From Opitutaceae bacterium (GTDB lineage Bacteria > Verrucomicrobiota > Verrucomicrobiia > Opitutales > Opitutaceae), in the NCBI GenBank assembly GCA_003164715.1, contig PLTZ01000010.1, positions 31,777-95,776 on the forward strand: a DNA stretch of 64,000 bases. Reading direction: 5' to 3'. Made by a program: the position numbers and the translations under genes. This document shows, in pieces, positions 37,026-46,824 of the stretch. The number at the start of each line of letters is the position of its first letter. The stretch's first letter is position 1. Below the pieces are notes generated by a model. It was not told the origin of the DNA, searched no databases, and saw only the letters and a list, made by a program, of their open reading frames with translations.

Positions 37026-38702
37026 TCAGTTTGGCGCGGCCGCCATCATCTTGTCGCGGCGGTCCTTGAACTCGCAGCCCGCCTTCCACTGGGGCCACGC
37101 GTCGCCGTTCGCGAGCCGTAGCCCCATCCGGAAGAGGGCGTCGGCGTCCTGCGCGGCGCCCCGCAGGTCCCACCAGGGCTTAATCTCGTCCGACACCTTG
37201 TGGTAGTCGTTGCTCACGTACTGGTCGCGGCGCATCCGCCCGTAGCCCGGGTCCTTCCCGATGATGTCGGTCCCGCTGCTCGTGTAGAAGGCCGGGACCC
37301 CGACCCGCGCGAATTCGAAGTGGTCGGAGCGGTAGAAGCTCCCCTTCTCGGGCTGGGTGTCGGGCACCACGACGCGCCCGTCCTGCGCGAGGACCGAGGC
37401 GGCCAGGTCGTCGAGCGTCGAGTTGCCGTAGCCGATCACCTCGATGTCGCGGGACGGGCCGGCGGTCTGCATGCCGTCGATGTTGATGTCGGCGAGGGTC
37501 TTTGTGAGCGGGTAGAGGGGGTGCCCCCCGTAGTACTCGGAGCCGAGGAGACCCTGCTCCTCGCCCGTGACCACGAGGAAGAGGACGGTGCGCTTGGGCC
37601 GCTCGGCCGCGGGGAGCCGGGTGAACGTCCGCGCGATCTCGAGGACCCCCGCGCACCCGGAGGCGTTGTCGAGGGCGCCGTTGTAGATCTGGTCGCCCTT
37701 GAGGTGCGGGTTGCGCCCCAGGTGGTCCCAGTGGGCCGTGTAGACGAGGTACTGGGCGCGAAGCGCGGGATCGCATCCCTCGAGCTTGGCGATCACGTTG
37801 CGCGAGGCGAGGGGTCGGGTCCTGTTCTGGATCGTGAAGCTCGCCTTCGCACCGAAGTCGACCGGATGGAAGTCCGGGCGAACGGCGGCGGCCTTGAGCG
37901 CGTCATAGTCGAAGCCCGCTGCGGCGAAGAGGGTCCTCGCATAGCCGAGCGAGAGCCATCCCTCCACCGAGACCCGGTCCGCGTTCCCGTCGGGGCTCTC
38001 GAGCGAGAAGTTCTCGCGGCCCCAGCTTCCCTGCACGACGGCGAAGGGGTAGCCGGCGGGGCCCGTCTCGTGGACGATGAGGCAGGCGGCGGCGCCCTTG
38101 GCGGACGCCTCCTCGTACTTGTAGGTCCAGCGGCCGTAGTAGGTCATGGCCTTGCCCTTGAACATGGCCTCGTCGAGCTTCGTCGGGTCCTTGGGGTCTG
38201 GGACCGGCGGGTCGCCCACCAGCATGACGACCGTCTTGCCGCGCACGTCGACGCCCTTGAAGTCGTCCCATCCGTATTCCTGGGCGACGACGCCGTAGCC
38301 CACGAACACGATGCCGCTGTCCTTGACCTCCACCAGGGGCGCAACGTGGCGCGAAACCGCGACGTAGTCGTTGAGGATGGCCGGGGTCAGGGTCTTCCCC
38401 CCGACCTCGAAGGTCGCGCTCGTCGTGGAAAGGATGCCGACCATGGGGACCTTCTGAATGTAGGTCCCGTCGGGATTGCCCGGTGAGAGCCCCATGGCGG
38501 TGAGCTCCTGCTGGAGGTATGCGACCGACTTGTCCTCTCCGGCGGTGCCGGGAGCCCGCCCCTCGAACTCGTCCGACGACAACACCTTGATGTGCTCAAG
38601 CATCCGCGCGGCTGCGGCCTCGTATCTGCCCTGCGAAGGGGACTGGGCGGCCGCGGCCGCGCACGCTGCCAGAAAAAGCGCCGGATAGGGTGATTTTCGC
38701 AT
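37026..38702 (-). CDS. Secreted M28 zinc peptidase with PA domain
   Basis: A 558-residue exported metallopeptidase. A signal peptide ([12 protein letters not shown]) precedes the N-terminal peptidase part, an inserted PA domain (about residues 130-270) and the M28 core. Di-zinc ligands are seen in order: HWDHLGRN near 321, the bridging Asp in [16 protein letters not shown] near 340, the catalytic Glu pair [14 protein letters not shown] near 380, NIDGMQ near 408 and the final His in [10 protein letters not shown] near 465. It should release amino acids or dipeptides in the periplasm or outside. It precedes oppB-oppC on the same strand (61-base gap). Confidence 0.88.
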   Translation of the reverse strand: MRKSPYPALFLAACAAAAAQSPSQGRYEAAAARMLEHIKVLSSDEFEGRAPGTAGEDKSVAYLQQELTAMGLSPGNPDGTYIQKVPMVGILSTTSATFEVGGKTLTPAILNDYVAVSRHVAPLVEVKDSGIVFVGYGVVAQEYGWDDFKGVDVRGKTVVMLVGDPPVPDPKDPTKLDEAMFKGKAMTYYGRWTYKYEEASAKGAAACLIVHETGPAGYPFAVVQGSWGRENFSLESPDGNADRVSVEGWLSLGYARTLFAAAGFDYDALKAAAVRPDFHPVDFGAKASFTIQNRTRPLASRNVIAKLEGCDPALRAQYLVYTAHWDHLGRNPHLKGDQIYNGALDNASGCAGVLEIARTFTRLPAAERPKRTVLFLVVTGEEQGLLGSEYYGGHPLYPLTKTLADINIDGMQTAGPSRDIEVIGYGNSTLDDLAASVLAQDGRVVVPDTQPEKGSFYRSDHFEFARVGVPAFYTSSGTDIIGKDPGYGRMRRDQYVSNDYHKVSDEIKPWWDLRGAAQDADALFRMGLRLANGDAWPQWKAGCEFKDRRDKMMAAAPN

Positions 38703-38771
38703 CGCTCCAGTTTTCCGCGCGGGCCCGAAATGGCAATCCCGCCTTGAGCGGGGCGGGCGGGCCGCGCGGCC

Positions 38772-39647
38772 TCAGGGGGTCGACTTGAAATTGATGTTGA
38801 GGCTCGCGCTGGCCCCGAACCGGCGGCCGTCGGGCCCGTCGGCCGCGCGGACGCCAAGCGTGCCGATCATGTGCCAGCGGGGAAGCCGGTGGCGCAGCAG
38901 CGGGACGAACGCCTGGGGGGCGAGCGTGAAGACCTGCCGGCCCCCCTTGCTCACGAGCTCGCTCGTCGCGCCGCTTAACGTCAGCGAGCCGACGAACTGC
39001 TTCCATTGCCGGCTGACGCCCGCCGAGAAGGTGATCGAGTTCGAGTGGAGCACGTTGGTGCCGAACTGCCCGGGAACGGGCGAGTGGTCGAGGAGGTCGA
39101 GGCCGACGGTGGTGTAGGCGACCAGCTTGATCGAGGGGATCAGCGGGCGCGTGTAGGTGACATAGGGATCCGTGTGGCGCCAGCCGTCGGTCAGGTTGCT
39201 GGGCGGGCGCCCGAGGGGGCTCGAAAAGTTGAGGCCGACGCTGACGGCCGAGCCCTCCGGGGGCGAGACCGCATGGGCGTACTTGATCCCGAGGTTGTAG
39301 CCGGAGACGCCGTAGCGGGTGCTGTCGCTGTCGTTGGCATCGCGCCAGATGAAGCCCTGCGCCCCGGCGTTGAGGTCGATGTTGTCGTTCACCTTGAGCC
39401 ATCCTCCGCCGTCGAGGCGGAAGTAGTCGCCCTTGAGCGGGTCGCCCACGTGGGGCCGCGCGTAGAACCAGTACGTTCCCCCGGGCGCGAGGAAGGGCAG
39501 GTGCTGGTCCACGAGTTCCGGAAGGCGGTTCATGAACCGAAGGAGCCCGTTCGGATCCTGCGCCTGGTCCGTCGGGTCGGTCTGCGCCCGGAGCGAGGGC
39601 GAGCAGGTTGCGATGAGCAGCAGCAGGAGCCCGGCTGCGCGGCCCAT
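38772..39647 (-). CDS. Putative outer-membrane beta-barrel protein
   Basis: A 291-residue secreted protein. Signal peptide MGRAAGLLLLLIATCSPSLRA, then many alternating amphipathic strands ending in Tyr/Phe and aromatic girdle residues (LNAGAQGFIW, YGVSGYNLGIKYAH, FGASASLNINFKS); the C-terminus lacks a final aromatic residue. This suggests a DUF3187-like barrel, but the family match is not firm. ATG 39647 begins at the signal peptide; the open frame extends upstream to 39890 without conserved content. It lies 69 bases upstream of the M28 peptidase gene on the same strand. Confidence 0.6.
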   Translation of the reverse strand: MGRAAGLLLLLIATCSPSLRAQTDPTDQAQDPNGLLRFMNRLPELVDQHLPFLAPGGTYWFYARPHVGDPLKGDYFRLDGGGWLKVNDNIDLNAGAQGFIWRDANDSDSTRYGVSGYNLGIKYAHAVSPPEGSAVSVGLNFSSPLGRPPSNLTDGWRHTDPYVTYTRPLIPSIKLVAYTTVGLDLLDHSPVPGQFGTNVLHSNSITFSAGVSRQWKQFVGSLTLSGATSELVSKGGRQVFTLAPQAFVPLLRHRLPRWHMIGTLGVRAADGPDGRRFGASASLNINFKSTP

Positions 39648-39977
39648 GGCCGGGCGCGCAGCCGGGACGGGAGGGTGGGGAGGAAGGCCGAAGATTCTCA
39701 ACGAGGGAGAAGAGCCGCTCCAACGGACACCGGCTCGGGGTTTTGGATTCACTATTTCGGGAGAAAACTGGGTTCGGTCGCGGCTGCTCGCGGGCACGAC
39801 TTCCTCACCCTGGCTGTCCCCTGCGGGCAAGCACTTTTCGGCATCGGCCGCCACCGGTGATCCTGTGCCCCAATGGTCCGCGAGGCGCAAGGCCCGGCGG
39901 ACGGTCGGTGCGGCGTCGAAGTTTGACTGGTCCTTTCATGTGGCATTGTGTGGAAGGGTCTCGAAAGGGAAGCTGCG
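39648..39977. other. Divergent intergenic region
   Basis: 330 bases between the barrel gene (minus) and the FmdB-like gene (plus). I see no gene. It must hold promoters for both directions. A TTGACT at 39923-39928 with a poor -10 (TTGTGT at 39946) is the only sigma-70-like candidate for the plus side. No striking repeat or riboswitch is visible. Confidence 0.4.
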
Positions 39978-40508
39978 ATGCCGATCTACGAATTCTACTG
40001 CCCGGACAACAACCGTATCTACCAGTTCTACGCGAAGACGCTCGCGCAGGGGGCGGTCGTTCCGACATGCCCGGACAACCCGAAGTTCCGGATGCGCAAG
40101 ATCATCTCGCCGTTCGCCGTGGTGGGAAGGGCCGCGAAGGCCGGGGAGTCCCCCGGGTCCCGGCCCGAGTCGGGCGCGGAGTCGGCCGGGGACGCGAGGA
40201 TGGAGGCCGCGATGGGCGAAATGGAGCGGGAATTCTCGAGCGTCGACGAGAACGACCCGAGGGCCATGGGACGAATGATGCGCCGCATGGCCGAGCTCAC
40301 GGGCGAGAGGATCGACGGCGAGATGGAGGAGGTCGTGCGCAAGCTCGAGGAGGGAGCCGACCCCGACTCGCTCGAGGAGCAGCTCGGGGAAGGGTCCGGG
40401 GACGAGGAAGCTCCCTCAGCCGGCCCCGAGGTTGCAGGGGCGCGGAGCCGGCCGCGGGCCCGGCGGGCCGCGCCGGTGCGCGACCCGAAGCTTTACGACT
40501 TCAAATGA
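39978..40508 (+). CDS. FmdB-like regulatory protein with reduced zinc knuckles
   Basis: A 176-residue protein. The N-terminal MPIYEFYCPDNN and later VVPTCPDNPKFRMRK follow the FmdB/CxxC_CxxC_SSSS zinc-ribbon pattern, but each knuckle keeps only one of its two cysteines, so zinc binding as in FmdB is doubtful. The rest is acidic and helical (Met/Glu-rich, EMEREFSSVDEN near 76) with an Arg-rich stretch before the end. ATG 39978 is the family start; an earlier in-frame start at 39948 adds ten residues. ATGA overlap with the inositol phosphatase gene. Confidence 0.7.
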   Translation: MPIYEFYCPDNNRIYQFYAKTLAQGAVVPTCPDNPKFRMRKIISPFAVVGRAAKAGESPGSRPESGAESAGDARMEAAMGEMEREFSSVDENDPRAMGRMMRRMAELTGERIDGEMEEVVRKLEEGADPDSLEEQLGEGSGDEEAPSAGPEVAGARSRPRARRAAPVRDPKLYDFK

Positions 40509-41311
40509 GCGACTACCTGCCCGAACTCACGCGCCGGATTGAAGCGGCGAAGGCCGCGGTGCTTGCCGAGACCGGCCTCCTGCACCGCGAGTTCGGCCGG
40601 GCCGAGAGCCGATGGAAGGGCGACGGCACCCGGGTCACCGCGGTCGACATTGCCATCTCGGAGAACATCTTCCGGTCGCTGCGCTCGAAGTTCCCCGGGG
40701 ACCAGATGTTCAGCGAGGAGCTTCCCGAAGGGGAGGGGCCGGTCCCGGTGACGTCCCGGTTCGGCTGGGTGCTCGATCCGATCGACGGCACCAACAACTT
40801 CGCGCTGGGCATTCCCTACTGCGCGATCTCGCTGGCGCTCATCGTGCACGGGGAGCCCGTCTACGGCGTCGTCTACGACCTCGGCCGGCGCGTCCTGATG
40901 CACGGCGGGCCCGGGTTCGGCATGTTCGACGGCGAGAGGCCGGCCCACGTCTCCGAGGAGAAGCCGAACCCCGACAGCCTGATCGGGTTCCACAGCCCGA
41001 ACGACAAGGCGTTGGCGCCCGCCGCGAATGCGGTCATCGCGCACTTCAAGATCCGGGGGCTTGGCAGCGCGACGCTCCACCTGGCCTACGTGGCCGCCGG
41101 GCTCTTCGGGGGCGCCGTCGACTTCAACCTGAAGATCTGGGACCTCGCCGCGGCCATCCCGCTCTGCAGGGCCGCGGGCGGCGAGGTGATCTTCATGAAC
41201 GGCGCGCAACTTCCGATGACGGTCTTCGACCTGAACATGAGGAAGATCATCTACGTGGCGGGCTCGCCGGCCATGGCCGCGCGGCTGGCCGGGCTCATCG
41301 GCGCGGCCTGA
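40505..41311 (+). CDS. Inositol monophosphatase family protein
   Basis: A 268-residue Mg-dependent, Li-sensitive-type phosphatase. Metal ligands are seen in order: SEELPEGEG near residue 76 (first Glu), LDPIDGTNNFALGIPYC near 93 (DPIDGT motif) and KIWDLAAAIPLCRAAGG near 213 (WD motif). Possible substrates are inositol phosphate, fructose-1,6-bisphosphate or PAP. ATG 40505 overlaps the upstream stop, so the FmdB-like and phosphatase genes are coupled. Converges with the beta-CASP gene six bases away. Confidence 0.88.
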   Translation: MSDYLPELTRRIEAAKAAVLAETGLLHREFGRAESRWKGDGTRVTAVDIAISENIFRSLRSKFPGDQMFSEELPEGEGPVPVTSRFGWVLDPIDGTNNFALGIPYCAISLALIVHGEPVYGVVYDLGRRVLMHGGPGFGMFDGERPAHVSEEKPNPDSLIGFHSPNDKALAPAANAVIAHFKIRGLGSATLHLAYVAAGLFGGAVDFNLKIWDLAAAIPLCRAAGGEVIFMNGAQLPMTVFDLNMRKIIYVAGSPAMAARLAGLIGAA

Positions 41312-41317
41312 TCGGCC

Positions 41318-42676
41318 CTAAACCTGGTACTGCTTGAGCGGGACCGGGTCTATGACCTTGGCCGCGGGCAGCTTGGCGGCCAGCTGCTCTGCGAACCAGG
41401 CGCGCGCGTCCGGGTCGCCGTGGGTGAGCACAATGCTGCGCGCGCCCGTCTGCACCGCGAACTGGAGCAGCTCCTCGCGGTCGGCGTGTCCGCTCAGCTC
41501 GAAGCGCTCGACCCGGGCCTTGATCTTCGTCTTCACGTGCGCCGTCTCGAACAGGAACGTTTCGCCGGGCTTCGAGGCGAGGAGCCGCCCCCCCGGGGTC
41601 TCCGGGTCGCAGTACCCGACGAAGCCGATCGTGTTGCCCGCGTGGCCGATGAGCCCGGAGGCCAGCGTGTAGCTCGGCGTGCGCTCGACCAGCATGCCGG
41701 AGCTTATGATGTAGAGCGCGTTCTGCTTCGGGTCCTCGCCGGGCTTGAGGACCCGCGGCAGCGGCCGGATCTTGAGCTCCTTCACGATGCCGCGGTTGAA
41801 CTGGATGTGGTGCGTCTTGCGGCAGATCTCGTCGAAGTAGTCGACAAGGTCCATGCCGAGCCCGGACCCGTAGATGGGGCAGTCGACGAGCCGGCGGAAC
41901 TTGCGCGCGTCGTGGACGATCGAGAGGATCTCCTGCATGCGGCCGAGCGCGAAGACCGGGATGAGGAACGAGCCGCCCTTCTGGATCGTGTCGTTGATCG
42001 ATGCGACCAGGCGCGCCATCTCCGCCCCGCGGGTCTTCTCGACCTGGCGCCGGGTGGTGCCGCGGGTGGTCTCGGTCACCAGGGTGTCGAAGTGGCCGGA
42101 CGGGAACTTGGCGCCGGGCAGCGTCCGCTGGTTCTCGAAGAGGACGTCCCCCGTGAAGAAGATCGCCCGGTGCTTGTGACGGATCTCGACGGCGGCGGCC
42201 CCCGCGACGTGGCCCGCGTGGTGAAGGATCACCTCGATCTCGTCGCGGCCGCCCCTGAACTTCTTCACGTGCCCGAACGGCACCCCCGTCAGCCGCCGGG
42301 CGAGCCGGTCGATCTCCTCGTGGGTAAACAGGGGGTAGTCGGGGATGTTCTCGTCCTCGCGCTGGCGCATCATGACGCTCGCCGAGTTGTGCAGCATCCG
42401 CTCGATCAGCATCCGGCTCGACGTGGTCATGATGACCGGGGCGTCCGGGTGCTCCCGCATGGTCAGCGGCAGGCTGCCGATGTGGTCGAGGTGGCAGTGC
42501 GTGATGATGATCAGGTCGAGATTCTTGCCCCGGAGCGGGGTGTGGTCGGGGGTCGCCCTGCGCCCCACCTTCTTCGGGTGCAGGCCCGAGTCCACGAGGA
42601 TGTTGAGGTCGCCCAGCTGCACGAACAGCGAGTTGGCGCCGATGCCGCCGTCGCGGTTCAGGTCGATGAGCTTCAT
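41318..42676 (-). CDS. Metallo-beta-lactamase/beta-CASP RNA-processing nuclease
   Basis: A 452-residue (from ATG 42676) enzyme with MBL motif HCHLDHIGSLPL near residue 60, further ligands in HHAGHVAGAAAVEI near 155 and TGDVLF near 178, then an inserted beta-CASP domain (IPVFALGRMQEIL near 240) and the closing ELSGHADREELLQF near 388 and LTHGDPDA near 415. This is the YSH1/CPSF73-like exonuclease group acting on RNA. Cytoplasmic. Function on a particular RNA is not known. The next gene is 73 bases upstream. Confidence 0.87.
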   Translation of the reverse strand: MKLIDLNRDGGIGANSLFVQLGDLNILVDSGLHPKKVGRRATPDHTPLRGKNLDLIIITHCHLDHIGSLPLTMREHPDAPVIMTTSSRMLIERMLHNSASVMMRQREDENIPDYPLFTHEEIDRLARRLTGVPFGHVKKFRGGRDEIEVILHHAGHVAGAAAVEIRHKHRAIFFTGDVLFENQRTLPGAKFPSGHFDTLVTETTRGTTRRQVEKTRGAEMARLVASINDTIQKGGSFLIPVFALGRMQEILSIVHDARKFRRLVDCPIYGSGLGMDLVDYFDEICRKTHHIQFNRGIVKELKIRPLPRVLKPGEDPKQNALYIISSGMLVERTPSYTLASGLIGHAGNTIGFVGYCDPETPGGRLLASKPGETFLFETAHVKTKIKARVERFELSGHADREELLQFAVQTGARSIVLTHGDPDARAWFAEQLAAKLPAAKVIDPVPLKQYQV

Positions 42677-42749
42677 TGGGAGCGGCGGATTTAGGGGGGA
42701 GCGCCCCAACTAATCAAGCGCGGGGAGCCGGCGCGCGCGGATTCTGCGC

Positions 42750-43139
42750 TCACGTCGGGATGATCAGGTCAAAGGGCGCCAGCAGCACGTGGACACGGGC
42801 CCCCGTCTCGTCGACCCCGTGAAAGCTGCCCTGGACCCGGGCGTCGCAGCCCGTGATGTGGTGGCTGTTGTACGAGAACTCCTCGCCGGGCGCCAGCCGC
42901 GGCGTCTCGCCCACGATCTTGTCGCCCTCGATCACCTGCCGGTTGGCGCCGTAGTCGATCACCCACTTGCGCCCGAGCAGGCTCACGGTCCGGTCTGAGC
43001 CGTTGCGGATCGTGATGTAGTAGACGAACGCGTGCGGCTTGTCCTCGGGCAGGCTCGCCCCGCCGTGGTGGTGCACAAGCTTGTCGAGGCGCGCCGTCAG
43101 GCCGGGCAGTTCGTGGGAGGGTTCGCAGGGCACGACCAT
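42750..43139 (-). CDS. apaG: ApaG domain protein
   Basis: A 129-residue ApaG protein, an FN3-like single domain (DUF525) of unknown biochemical role, linked to Co/Mg tolerance in Salmonella. The family signature is plain: RLDKLVHHHGG, then HAFVYYITIRNGSDRTVSLLGRKWVI near 44, GETPRLAPGEEFSYNS near 86 and the C-terminal barrel strand. ATG 43139 is chosen; the frame runs on to 43598 through the antisense of purH with no conserved residues. Divergent from purH. Confidence 0.85.
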   Translation of the reverse strand: MVVPCEPSHELPGLTARLDKLVHHHGGASLPEDKPHAFVYYITIRNGSDRTVSLLGRKWVIDYGANRQVIEGDKIVGETPRLAPGEEFSYNSHHITGCDARVQGSFHGVDETGARVHVLLAPFDLIIPT

Positions 43140-43221
43140 AAGGAGACGCCGCTTCGCTTCGTCCGCAAGCGGCTTTCCGCTTGATGCCGCGGGGCGCGGG
43201 GCGCACAAACACCCTTTGACC

Positions 43222-44772
43222 ATGCGAAAACTCGCCCTTCTCTCGGTGAGCGACAAGCGCGGCCTGGCGGAGTTCGCCGCGTCGCTCGTAAAGGACCACG
43301 GGTACACGCTCCTCTCGACGGGGGGGACGGCCCGGATGCTCCAGGCCAAGGGCCTGCCCGTCACCGAGGTGGGCCAGCACACGGGGTTTCCCGAGATCAT
43401 GGAGGGCCGCGTGAAGACGCTCCACCCGAGGATCCACGGCGGCCTCCTGTGCCGGCGCGACAAGCCGGAGCACCTGGCCGAGGCCGAGAAGAACGGGATC
43501 GAGCTGATCGACCTGGTCGTCGTCAACCTGTACCCGTTCGAGCAGACGGTCGCAAAGCCCGGCGTCAGCTTCGAGGACGCGATCGAGAACATCGACATCG
43601 GGGGGCCGTCGATGCTGCGCAGCGCGGCGAAGAACCACGAGAGCGTGACAGTCGTCTGCGACCCGTCGGACTACGACGGCGTCCTCGCGGCGATGGCGGC
43701 CGGGCCGGACGCGCTCCTGGCGCTGCGCCGCAGGCTCGCGCTAAAGGTCTTCCAGCGGACGGCGGCCTACGACGCCGCGATCGGCCGCTATCTTGAACTG
43801 CAGGAGGCCGGCCCCGATCTGGACGCGCTCGGCGGCTACCCGCCGGTGCTCAGCCTCTCGTGGAAGAAGGCGCAGGCGCTCCGCTACGGAGAGAACCCCC
43901 ACCAGAAGGCGGCGCTCTACGGCACCTTCCACGACCACTACAAGCAGCTCCAGGGCAAGGAGCTGAGCTACAACAACATCCTCGACATCACCTCCGCCAC
44001 CTACCTGATCGGCGAGTTTGAGCGCCCGACGGTGGCGATCCTCAAGCACACCAACCCGTGCGGCCTGGGAAGCGCCGACACCCTGGTCGAGGCCTGGGAG
44101 AAGGCTTACGCGACCGACCGGCAGGCCCCCTTTGGCGGGGTCATCATCGTCAACCGCACCCTGGACGGCGCGCTGGCGTCGCGCATCGCCGACATCTTCA
44201 CCGAGGTCATCATCGCCCCGCGCTTTGACGACGACGCCCTGGCGACGCTCCAGAGGAAGAAGAACCTGCGCCTCATGGTGGCGAGCGGGGGCCTGGGCGC
44301 GGATGCGCTCCAGGAGGTCCGCTCCGTCGTCGGGGGCGTGCTGGTCCAGGACCGCGACCGGACCCTCGGCGACCGCGCGTCCTTCAGGGTCGTCACGAAG
44401 CGCCAGCCCACCCCCGAGGAGTGGGACTCGATGATGTTCGGCTGGAAGGTGTGCAAGCACGTCAAGTCGAACGCGATCGTCTACTGCCGCGGCGAGCAGA
44501 CCCTCGGGATCGGCGCCGGCCAGATGGCGCGGGTCGACAGCTCGAGGATCGCCGTGTGGAAGGCCGGGGAGGCGGGGCTCGACCTCAGGGACTCGGTGGT
44601 CGTGAGCGAGGCGCTCTTTCCGTTCGCCGACGGGCTTATAGCCGCTGCGCAGGCGGGCGCCACCGCGGCCATCCAGCCCGGCGGTTCGGTGCGCGACGCG
44701 GAGGTCATCGCCGCGGCCGACGAGCGCGGCATGGCGATGGTGTTCACGGGGATCCGGCACTTCAGGCACTAA
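43222..44772 (+). CDS. purH: Bifunctional AICAR transformylase/IMP cyclohydrolase
   Basis: A 516-residue PurH carrying out the last two steps of IMP synthesis. N-terminal IMP cyclohydrolase part: [26 protein letters not shown] and the [20 protein letters not shown] region near 54. C-terminal transformylase: [14 protein letters not shown] near 222 and [18 protein letters not shown] near 275 with the catalytic Lys-His, and [10 protein letters not shown] near 434. All motifs are intact and the length is normal. Divergent from apaG across an 82-base gap. Confidence 0.96.
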   Translation: MRKLALLSVSDKRGLAEFAASLVKDHGYTLLSTGGTARMLQAKGLPVTEVGQHTGFPEIMEGRVKTLHPRIHGGLLCRRDKPEHLAEAEKNGIELIDLVVVNLYPFEQTVAKPGVSFEDAIENIDIGGPSMLRSAAKNHESVTVVCDPSDYDGVLAAMAAGPDALLALRRRLALKVFQRTAAYDAAIGRYLELQEAGPDLDALGGYPPVLSLSWKKAQALRYGENPHQKAALYGTFHDHYKQLQGKELSYNNILDITSATYLIGEFERPTVAILKHTNPCGLGSADTLVEAWEKAYATDRQAPFGGVIIVNRTLDGALASRIADIFTEVIIAPRFDDDALATLQRKKNLRLMVASGGLGADALQEVRSVVGGVLVQDRDRTLGDRASFRVVTKRQPTPEEWDSMMFGWKVCKHVKSNAIVYCRGEQTLGIGAGQMARVDSSRIAVWKAGEAGLDLRDSVVVSEALFPFADGLIAAAQAGATAAIQPGGSVRDAEVIAAADERGMAMVFTGIRHFRH

Positions 44773-44832
44773 GGCCGCGCGCCGGGACCGTTCGGGATTG
44801 GCAGCCAGCGGGGGATAGGCCAACCTCGGCGG

Positions 44833-46203
44833 ATGTTCGACCCCGTTGAAAAGCTGAAGGAATTCATCCGCTGCCCGAGCGTCTCGACCGACCCGAAGTT
44901 CAAGGAGGGGATGGTGGGCGCCCAGAACTTCGTCTCGGGGCTCCTCGGGTCCCTGGGTTTCAAGGTCGAGGTGGTGAAGACGGACGTCCACCCGATCGTG
45001 CTGGCGAGCCGGGGAGGCGACCCGGCCTGGCCCCACGTCGTGATTTACGGCCATTACGACGTGCAGCCGGCGGACCCCTTGGGCCTCTGGAAGACGAAGC
45101 CCTTCGAGCCGACCGTCATCGGGAACCGGATCTACGGCCGCGGGGCCGCCGACAACAAGGGCCCGCTGATGACGAACATCGCGGCCGTGGCGCAGCTCCT
45201 CGAGGAGAACCCGGGGCTTCCGCTCCGGATCACGTTCCTGATCGAGGGCGAGGAGGAGATCGGGAGCCCGAGCTTCCCCGCGTTCCTCGCGGCCTACGCG
45301 GACCGGCTGAGGCAGGCCGACTTCGTCTACCTCTCCGACACGGCGCTTCCGAACGAGAGCCAGGTCGTCATCACCTGCGGCCTTCGCGGCCTCGGGCTCT
45401 TTGACCTGATCGTGACGGGCCCGAAGGGCGACCTGCACTCGGGGCTCCACGGCGGCGTGCTGCGCAACCCGATCCAGGCGCTGGCCGAGATCTGCGCCAC
45501 CCTCCACACGCCCGATGCGCGGGTCAACGTGCCCGGGTTCTACGACGACGTGCTCGAGGTCGAGCCGTGGGAGCGGGCCGAGCTGGCGAAGCTCGCCGGC
45601 GACGGGAAGGCCTACATGGACTTCCTCGGGATCGATGCCTTCTACACGCCGCCGGGCTTCTCGCCCTTCGAGGCCATCCGGTTCCAGCCGACCCTCGAGT
45701 TCAACGGAGTCGGCGGCGGTTACCAGGGCGATGGGACGAAGACCGTGATCCCGAGCCGGGCCTTCGCGAAGATCAGCTGCCGGCTGGTGCCCAACCAGGA
45801 GCCCGACAAGATCAAGGGGCTGGTGATGGAGGCGATCCGGGCCCGGACGCCCAAGGGCGTCAAGGTGGAGTTCGTCGACCAGCACAAGGGGGACGCCTAC
45901 GTGGTCGTCCCCCCGGGCCGCCCGAACACCCCGAAGGACCAGTCGCCCGTGCTCGCGCGCGCCTTCAGGGCGACCGAGGCGGCCGTCACGGCGGTCTGGG
46001 GGAGGCCGCCGCTCTACCTGCGCGAGGGCGGAAGCGTGCCCATCATCCCGCAGATCAAGAACGCCACGGGGCTCGACTCGGTCATGCTCGGGCTCTTCCT
46101 GCCCGAGGACAACCTTCACGCCCCCAACGAGAGCTTCAATCTCGACGTCATGGAGAAAGGCGTCGAGACCGCGAAGCGTATCCTGTCGGGTATTACTTCT
46201 TAA
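44833..46203 (+). CDS. M20 family dipeptidase/carboxypeptidase
   Basis: A 456-residue zinc exopeptidase of the M20 (CNDP-like dipeptidase) group. Zinc ligands: YGHYDVQPADP near residue 76, GRGAADNKGP near 103 and the catalytic Glu in EGEEEIGSPSF near 140; a dimerisation domain follows, with GVGGGYQGDGTKTVIPS near 295. No signal peptide, so cytoplasmic. It could complete breakdown of peptides. Its 3' end overlaps the convergent pal gene by eleven bases. Confidence 0.9.
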   Translation: MFDPVEKLKEFIRCPSVSTDPKFKEGMVGAQNFVSGLLGSLGFKVEVVKTDVHPIVLASRGGDPAWPHVVIYGHYDVQPADPLGLWKTKPFEPTVIGNRIYGRGAADNKGPLMTNIAAVAQLLEENPGLPLRITFLIEGEEEIGSPSFPAFLAAYADRLRQADFVYLSDTALPNESQVVITCGLRGLGLFDLIVTGPKGDLHSGLHGGVLRNPIQALAEICATLHTPDARVNVPGFYDDVLEVEPWERAELAKLAGDGKAYMDFLGIDAFYTPPGFSPFEAIRFQPTLEFNGVGGGYQGDGTKTVIPSRAFAKISCRLVPNQEPDKIKGLVMEAIRARTPKGVKVEFVDQHKGDAYVVVPPGRPNTPKDQSPVLARAFRATEAAVTAVWGRPPLYLREGGSVPIIPQIKNATGLDSVMLGLFLPEDNLHAPNESFNLDVMEKGVETAKRILSGITS

Positions 46204-46744
46204 GTATCACCAGATCGTCGCGGCGGTCCTTGGCCCTCGTCGCGTCGTCGGCGTTCTTCGTGGCCTCCTCGCTGCCCTTCGAGAGGGTCTCGAGCTTGTC
46301 CGCGGGGACGCCGATCGAGGTCAGGTACTTCTTGGCTGCGGACGCGCGGTGGTCGCCCAGGCCGAGGTTGTACTCGGCGGTGCCGCGCCAGTCGCAGTGG
46401 CCCTCGAGGAGGAGCCGGTACGTGGGATTCTTGTCGAGGTACTCCTTCGCGGCCTGGAGCTTCGCGCGCTCCTCGGCCTTTACGTTCGAGCGGTCAAAGT
46501 CGAAGTAGACGGGCTGCAGGAGCCCGCGGATCGTGTTGGCGTCCTCGATGACGCCGTCGGCGCGCTGCTGGAGCGTGGTGTCCGGGGCCACGGCGACCTC
46601 CGACGGCTGCAGGCCCGCACCTCCGCTCTGCGGCCCCAGGGCCGTTGCGCTCGGATCCGGGCGGACCGGCTTTTTCGAGCAGCCGGCGAGGATGACGGCG
46701 GCGCTTGCGGCGACGATGAGGAGCGACTTGGAGGCGAGTTTCAT
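46193..46744 (-). CDS. pal: Peptidoglycan-associated lipoprotein (OmpA family)
   Basis: A 183-residue lipoprotein with lipobox ILAGC (lipidated Cys near residue 21) and a C-terminal OmpA-like domain: VYFDFDRSNVKAEERAKL near 80 and LLLEGHCDWRGTAEYNLGLGDHRA near 114, the diaminopimelate-binding surface. Pal tethers the outer membrane to peptidoglycan and works with the Tol system, which is not in the window. ATG 46744 is the start of the signal peptide; the upstream open frame to 46828 is not part of it. Confidence 0.9.
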   Translation of the reverse strand: MKLASKSLLIVAASAAVILAGCSKKPVRPDPSATALGPQSGGAGLQPSEVAVAPDTTLQQRADGVIEDANTIRGLLQPVYFDFDRSNVKAEERAKLQAAKEYLDKNPTYRLLLEGHCDWRGTAEYNLGLGDHRASAAKKYLTSIGVPADKLETLSKGSEEATKNADDATRAKDRRDDLVILKK

Positions 46745-46824
46745 GTGGTTGTAAAGATTTGCTATACCGGAAAGGTACATTTTTGGCCAACCTTTTGATC
46801 GCCGCAAGAAATTAAGAGGGCGGT

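Noticed and set aside
43741..46119. 792-codon minus-strand frame opposite purH and the M20 gene
   Set aside because: It is antisense to two well-supported genes, full of Arg/Glu/Val shadow composition typical of high-GC DNA.
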